The notes under the pieces are model-generated. The model was given only the letters and a program-made list of their open reading frames with translations, searched no databases and was not told where the DNA came from. This document shows positions 6,404 through 9,347 of a stretch of DNA of 9,347 bases, piece by piece. The DNA comes from Deltaproteobacteria bacterium. Lineage in GTDB: Bacteria; Desulfobacterota; Desulfobacteria; Desulfobacterales; SURF-15. Within the stretch, counting starts at the first letter, position 1, and every line of letters begins with the position of its first letter. A program made the translations under genes and the position numbers. The stretch lies in contig JAHEHB010000003.1 of assembly GCA_024644775.1 (NCBI GenBank), positions 1-9,347 on the forward strand. The letters are read 5' to 3'.

Positions 6404-6441
6404 CACGATATGGTGGTTAAAAAGTATCAAAACCACGATAT
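6404..6441. repeat. Nested direct and inverted repeats over the leftward promoter
   Basis: CACGATAT occurs at 6404-6411 and again at 6434-6441, 30 bases apart. Between them GTGGTT (6413-6418) and AACCAC (6431-6436) form an inverted repeat centred on the predicted -10. Such an arrangement is compatible with binding of a dimeric regulator, but no regulator gene is in the window. Confidence 0.45.
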
Positions 6442-6449
6442 AGCGTCAA
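6421..6449 (-). promoter_or_regulatory. Predicted leftward promoter of the propeller/UbiA/GT-C cluster
   Basis: On the minus strand a -35 TTGACG (6449-6444) and an extended -10 TGATACTTT (core TACTTT, 6426-6421) are separated by 17 bases. The -35 is near-consensus and the -10 is weak, but the TG extension partly compensates. It would give a leader of roughly 185 bases containing the hairpin at 6306-6337. Confidence 0.42.
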
Positions 6450-6543
6450 CACTCGTAAACCGGGAATATCGCACCTGATCATATTGACGCACGTTTCCTT
6501 TATCATTAATAGGGTCAGTCCGCAATCATCATTGTTTAATAGC

Positions 6544-6573
6544 TTGACAATTCTTAGTGTGGTTTTCTAACAT
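6544..6573 (+). promoter_or_regulatory. Predicted sigma70-type promoter of the TRAP operon
   Basis: A perfect -35 TTGACA (6544-6549) is followed after 18 bases by TAACAT (6568-6573), four of six matches to the -10 consensus. It is about 70 bases upstream of the binding-protein start, leaving a short leader. No other strong candidate lies closer; a weaker TTGACG/TAATAG pair sits at 6484-6512. Confidence 0.6.
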
Positions 6574-6630
6574 GCAAATCATCTTAACAGCGCTTTCAAA
6601 CTCGGGGTGAGGAAGTGCAAAATCGAAACG

Positions 6631-6637
6631 AAGGAGG
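6631..6637 (+). promoter_or_regulatory. Strong ribosome-binding site for DctP
   Basis: AAGGAGG lies six bases before the ATG at 6644. It is a near-perfect Shine-Dalgarno sequence and fits the high expression usual for periplasmic binding proteins. Confidence 0.8.
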
Positions 6638-6643
6638 TTTGCT

Positions 6644-7675
6644 ATGAGACGATGGATGGTTGCATTTTGTGGGGTCTGTTTTACCGCGGCGATTGTGATT
6701 GGCTTTTCTCCAACATCAGCGATTTCAAAAACGATTGAATGGAATCTATCCCTGTGGAGCGGAAAACGGGCATGGACCAAACCGGTTCACCTGTGGGCCG
6801 ATGAAATGGCGAAACGGACCAATGGCCAATGGAAGATAAAAATCCACTACGGTGGTGTCCTGGCTCCTCCCAAGGAAAATTGGGATGGTCTACAGGCGGG
6901 AATGTTCGAGGCTGCAGCCTACTGTGCGGCCTATACGCCCGGCAAGGTTCCGCTCCATACGGTCCAAGAGCTTCCATTTATGGCACCGGACGGTACTGAG
7001 AACATCGGTAAAATGTGGATCGCACTCTGGGAGCATCCCGCCGTTCGGAAAGAGCTATCAAAGTGGAATGCCGTGCCGCTTCTGCCGGCCGGCCACGCCC
7101 AGTTTCAGCTCATGGGAAACAAACAAATCCGGACGGTAGCAGATCTCAAAGGGGTTCGGGTAAGAGCCGGTGGCGAGATTGCAAATGTTCTCAAAAAATT
7201 CGGGGCGGTCCCCACGTTATTACCGGCTCCGGAAGTATTTGAAGCCATCGATCGGGGCACCATCGATTTGGTCGCATTCCCCTGGTCCTATGCGTTTGGG
7301 TCCTTTAAGGTTTATGAGGTTTCAAAATACGCCACCGATAAAATCTCATTGGGGACCATGGGCTGCGCATATGTTGCAAACAAAGACGCCTGGGATGCAC
7401 TGCCGGATGATTTTAAGAAATATCATATGGAATGGTATTCAAAAAGCCCAAGTGTCTGGGATGATGAATATTCGGCAGCAGACAAAAAATGGATCCCCAT
7501 CTTCAAAAAAAAAGTTCAAATTACGGAATTTCCGACAGAAGAGCGCGAAAAGTTGGTGGAAAGAGCCCGGGAAGTTTATGATGGTTGGGTGAAGGCCCGG
7601 GAAAAAGAAGGCCTACCGGGAAAGGAAATACTAGATTACTACCTGAAAAAAAGAAAAGAAATCACCGGAATGTAG
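6644..7675 (+). CDS. dctP: TRAP transporter periplasmic substrate-binding protein (DctP family)
   Basis: The 343-residue product is a full-length DctP-type binding protein, which captures an organic acid or similar solute in the periplasm and hands it to the DctQM permease. It has a Sec signal peptide (basic MRR, hydrophobic 5-22, likely cleavage after PTSA at about residue 26). The mature start IEWNLSLWSG (31-40) and FADEM-like WADEMAKRTNGQWKIKIHYG (51-70) are typical of the family. The ligand-anchoring Arg region is DLKGVRVRAGG (168-177), with Arg172 and Arg174 as candidates for carboxylate binding. FEAIDRGTIDLVAFPWSYA (199-217) is the conserved second-lobe segment. It is the first gene of a three-gene operon with its own strong ribosome-binding site. 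The ligand cannot be named from sequence; Trp214/Tyr216 near the cleft hint at an aromatic-lined pocket. Confidence 0.95.
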   Translation: MRRWMVAFCGVCFTAAIVIGFSPTSAISKTIEWNLSLWSGKRAWTKPVHLWADEMAKRTNGQWKIKIHYGGVLAPPKENWDGLQAGMFEAAAYCAAYTPGKVPLHTVQELPFMAPDGTENIGKMWIALWEHPAVRKELSKWNAVPLLPAGHAQFQLMGNKQIRTVADLKGVRVRAGGEIANVLKKFGAVPTLLPAPEVFEAIDRGTIDLVAFPWSYAFGSFKVYEVSKYATDKISLGTMGCAYVANKDAWDALPDDFKKYHMEWYSKSPSVWDDEYSAADKKWIPIFKKKVQITEFPTEEREKLVERAREVYDGWVKAREKEGLPGKEILDYYLKKRKEITGM

Positions 7676-7700
7676 TTCGATTCTTCCGATTTTATTGGGC

Positions 7701-7707
7701 AAGGAGG
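7701..7707 (+). promoter_or_regulatory. Ribosome-binding site of DctQ, unusually far from its ATG
   Basis: AAGGAGG is followed by 14 bases before the first ATG of the frame (7722). An in-frame TTG at 7695 lies upstream of this site, so it cannot be the start served by it. The wide spacing suggests weaker initiation, or coupling to the gene before it. Confidence 0.55.
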
Positions 7708-7721
7708 TCATCCGTAGCGTA

Positions 7722-8294
7722 ATGGAAAAAAACCGTGCACAAGAGAATGAAAAGACTCCGGCCTGGAAAAATATCTCCCTTCTTATAAAAATCGAACCTT
7801 ATATCGCCACCATAGAGGAGTGGTTGAATCTAACGGCCGTTGGGATTATCATGTTTTTGATGTTTTTCACAGTGTCCGAAATTATCGGGCGCTACCTGTT
7901 TAACGCGCCGATCCCTGGACATGTGGAAATCGTGGAGTTGATTATGGCGGGTGTGGTATTTTTCGGAATTGCCCATACGGAAAAAAAGGGGGGGCATGTA
8001 AGGATGGAGTTGTTTCTTACAAAGGTTTTAAAGAACCGTGGCTACCATATCGCTGAAGCGATTACGGTATCGCTTTCCCTTTTCGTATACGTCATCATCT
8101 TCATTTATTCCTTTCAACATACCCTTTCGGCGTATCGGGTTGGCGATACCACCGGTTATATCTACTGGCCGACGTGGCCGTCGAAACTCGCCATTCCGGT
8201 GGGCAGTTTTTTTCTATGTATCCGTTTTGCCATTGAATTCATCCAGCACGTGTCGCAGGCCATCGTCGGCACCGAAATGAGAAAATTGAATTAG
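7722..8294 (+). CDS. dctQ: TRAP transporter small permease subunit (DctQ family)
   Basis: The 190-residue product has the four membrane helices of DctQ proteins, at about residues 38-56, 69-87, 110-133 and 155-175. The family motifs are clear: SEIIGRYLFNAPIPGHVEIVE (52-72), with the conserved Arg57 and Glu residues, and the loop EKKGGHVRMELF (87-98) before the third helix. DctQ pairs with DctM to form the Na+-coupled permease in the inner membrane. The cytoplasmic N-terminus of about 35 residues is charged and somewhat long for the family. The ATG at 7722 is preferred to a TTG at 7695 because the only good ribosome-binding site lies between them. It follows DctP by 46 bases and precedes DctM by 10 bases. 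Confidence 0.93.
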   Translation: MEKNRAQENEKTPAWKNISLLIKIEPYIATIEEWLNLTAVGIIMFLMFFTVSEIIGRYLFNAPIPGHVEIVELIMAGVVFFGIAHTEKKGGHVRMELFLTKVLKNRGYHIAEAITVSLSLFVYVIIFIYSFQHTLSAYRVGDTTGYIYWPTWPSKLAIPVGSFFLCIRFAIEFIQHVSQAIVGTEMRKLN

Positions 8295-8304
8295 GAGCAA
8301 AGAT

Positions 8305-9347
8305 ATGGATCCTCTATTGATGGGTCTGATCGGATTGGGTGTGCTATTTGTGCTGGTTGTGTTGGGGATGCGGATTGCCTTTGCCACAGCTTTGGTCGGA
8401 TTTTTGGGCCTCTGGGCTTTGAAAAATTATACGGTTGCAGGCAAGGTGTTGGGGTTTCTTCCACACGGCATCGTCGCTCACTATTCGCTCAGTGTTATCC
8501 CACTTTTTATTATCATGGGTTATTACGCGTTTTACGCCGGTCTAACCGACGATATCTTTTTTACCGCCAGACAGTGGTTCGGCCATCTTCCAGGGGGGTT
8601 GGCCATCACCACTGTATTCGGTTGCGCCGGCTTTGCAGCCTGCACCGGTGCGAGTACCGCTTCTGCCGCGGTGATGGGGCGGGTTGCCATTCCAGAAATG
8701 ATCAAATATGGCTACCATCCCAGGCTTGCAGCCGGTGTGGTCGCCGCCAGCGGAACGCTTGCGTCGCTGATTCCACCGAGTGTCATCCTTGTAATTTACG
8801 GAATCATCACCGAGCAGTCCGTCGGAAAGCTTCTTATTGCCGGTTTTATACCAGGCGTTGTCTCAGCCGCCATCTATGCCGGTATGATCTATATTCGCGT
8901 AAAAAGAAACCCAAAACTGGGGCAAATTGAACCCGCTGTTTCGTGGAAGATGCGATTTCTCTCCCTCAAGGGAACTTGGGGTATTTTGGTCATTATCTTT
9001 TTGATCATGGGGGGCATTTACAGCGGTATATTTACCCCGACGGAAGCCGGCGCTGCCGGTGCCTTTGGGGCTTTTCTGCTTGCACTGTCCATGCGACGAT
9101 TAACAAGGGCTCGCTTTAAGGAATCACTATTGGAAACAGGTCGAACCACCATAATGATCTTTTCCATCATCGTCGGCGTATTGATCTTTGTTCGATTCCT
9201 GGCCCTGACAGGCCTGCCAAACAGTCTTTCAGAATTTGTGCTCGTCCTTCCCCTACCGCCGTTGATGATTCTTATGCTGATTCTTCTGATATACGTATTT
9301 CTCGGAATGTTCCTCGATGCCATCGGCATGATGATGCTCACCCTGCC
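8305..9347 (+). CDS. dctM: TRAP transporter large permease subunit (DctM family), 3' end outside the window
   Basis: The frame opens at ATG 8305, seven bases after an AGGAG that overlaps the end of DctQ, and stays open to the right edge (347 codons). DctM proteins are usually about 425-430 residues, so roughly the last fifth is missing. It is the ion-coupled channel subunit with many membrane helices. Signature stretches are present: VIPLFIIMGYYAFYAGL (64-80), GCAGFAACTGASTASAAVMG (106-125), PEMIKYGYHPRLAAGVVAAS (130-149), SLIPPSVILVIYGIITE (154-170) and SGIFTPTEAGAAGAFGAF (240-257), the last two being the most conserved loops of the family. No frameshift or missing segment is seen in the visible part. 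It completes the uptake system begun by DctP and DctQ; the 10-base spacing indicates one transcript. Confidence 0.95.
   Translation, partial: MDPLLMGLIGLGVLFVLVVLGMRIAFATALVGFLGLWALKNYTVAGKVLGFLPHGIVAHYSLSVIPLFIIMGYYAFYAGLTDDIFFTARQWFGHLPGGLAITTVFGCAGFAACTGASTASAAVMGRVAIPEMIKYGYHPRLAAGVVAASGTLASLIPPSVILVIYGIITEQSVGKLLIAGFIPGVVSAAIYAGMIYIRVKRNPKLGQIEPAVSWKMRFLSLKGTWGILVIIFLIMGGIYSGIFTPTEAGAAGAFGAFLLALSMRRLTRARFKESLLETGRTTIMIFSIIVGVLIFVRFLALTGLPNSLSEFVLVLPLPPLMILMLILLIYVFLGMFLDAIGMMMLTL

Larger units (their letters stand above)
6229..6643. other. 415-base divergent control region, no gene
   Basis: No convincing coding frame lies between the two divergent gene starts. The stretch holds, from left to right, a ribosome-binding site for the propeller gene, a G/C hairpin, an inverted repeat and a direct repeat around a leftward promoter, a rightward promoter and the ribosome-binding site for the TRAP binding protein. 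These are listed separately. Confidence 0.7.

Noticed and set aside
6558..6578. A sigma54-type promoter (TGG...GC) before the TRAP operon
   Set aside because: The GG and GC elements are 11 rather than 10 bases apart and most consensus bases are missing; the TTGACA/TAACAT pair explains the region better.
8574..9341. A 118-codon plus frame and a 107-codon minus frame inside DctM
   Set aside because: Both are shadows of the DctM frame, which carries all the family motifs and remains open to the window edge.
1..9347. CRISPR arrays, tRNA, rRNA or transposase genes
   Set aside because: No regularly spaced repeats, cloverleaf-like segments or recombinase or transposase motifs were seen on either strand.

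Overview
The window looks like a stretch of an environmental Gram-negative chromosome. A sulfate-reducer-like deltaproteobacterium (Desulfobacterota) would fit the gene mix: a tripartite TRAP transporter, a PIN/Phd toxin-antitoxin pair and a UbiA-type phosphoribosyltransferase-like enzyme. No taxonomic marker gene is present, so this is only an impression. Base composition is a mosaic. The first ~380 bases are visibly G/C-rich, bases ~430-6640 are A/T-rich, and the TRAP genes are intermediate.

Layout. (1) 1-365, minus strand: two small, unrecognised, G/C-rich ORFs joined by an ATGA stop/start overlap. The left one runs off the window. The right one may have lost its 5' end to an in-frame TGA. 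(2) 430-1052, minus strand: a Phd/YefM-type antitoxin and a PIN-domain (VapC-type) toxin, translationally coupled, with a promoter and palindromic operator just upstream. (3) 1279-1812, plus strand: a GNAT acetyltransferase of the RimJ/RimL type. (4) 1809-6228, minus strand, in transcription order: a secreted four-repeat beta-propeller-like protein, a UbiA-family enzyme resembling decaprenyl-phosphate phosphoribosyltransferase, and an 801-residue multi-pass GT-C-type glycosyltransferase-like protein. (5) 6229-6643: a divergent control region with promoters for both directions, a G/C hairpin and nested repeats. (6) 6644 to the right edge, plus strand: a TRAP transporter operon (DctP, DctQ, DctM; the last is cut by the window end).

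How the parts may work together. The TRAP genes form a standard high-affinity uptake system for an organic acid: periplasmic binding protein, small permease and large permease. The minus-strand cluster is the most interesting part. The UbiA-like enzyme carries the motifs of polyprenyl-phosphate phosphoribosyltransferases, which make the lipid-linked pentose precursor. The GT-C-like protein is the type of enzyme that uses polyprenyl-phosphate sugars on the outer face of the inner membrane. Together with the exported propeller protein they could form a compact lipid-linked pentose glycosylation locus, though the redox epimerase and phosphatase partners are not in the window. The toxin-antitoxin pair and the acetyltransferase look like accessory cargo between this locus and the G/C-rich left end.
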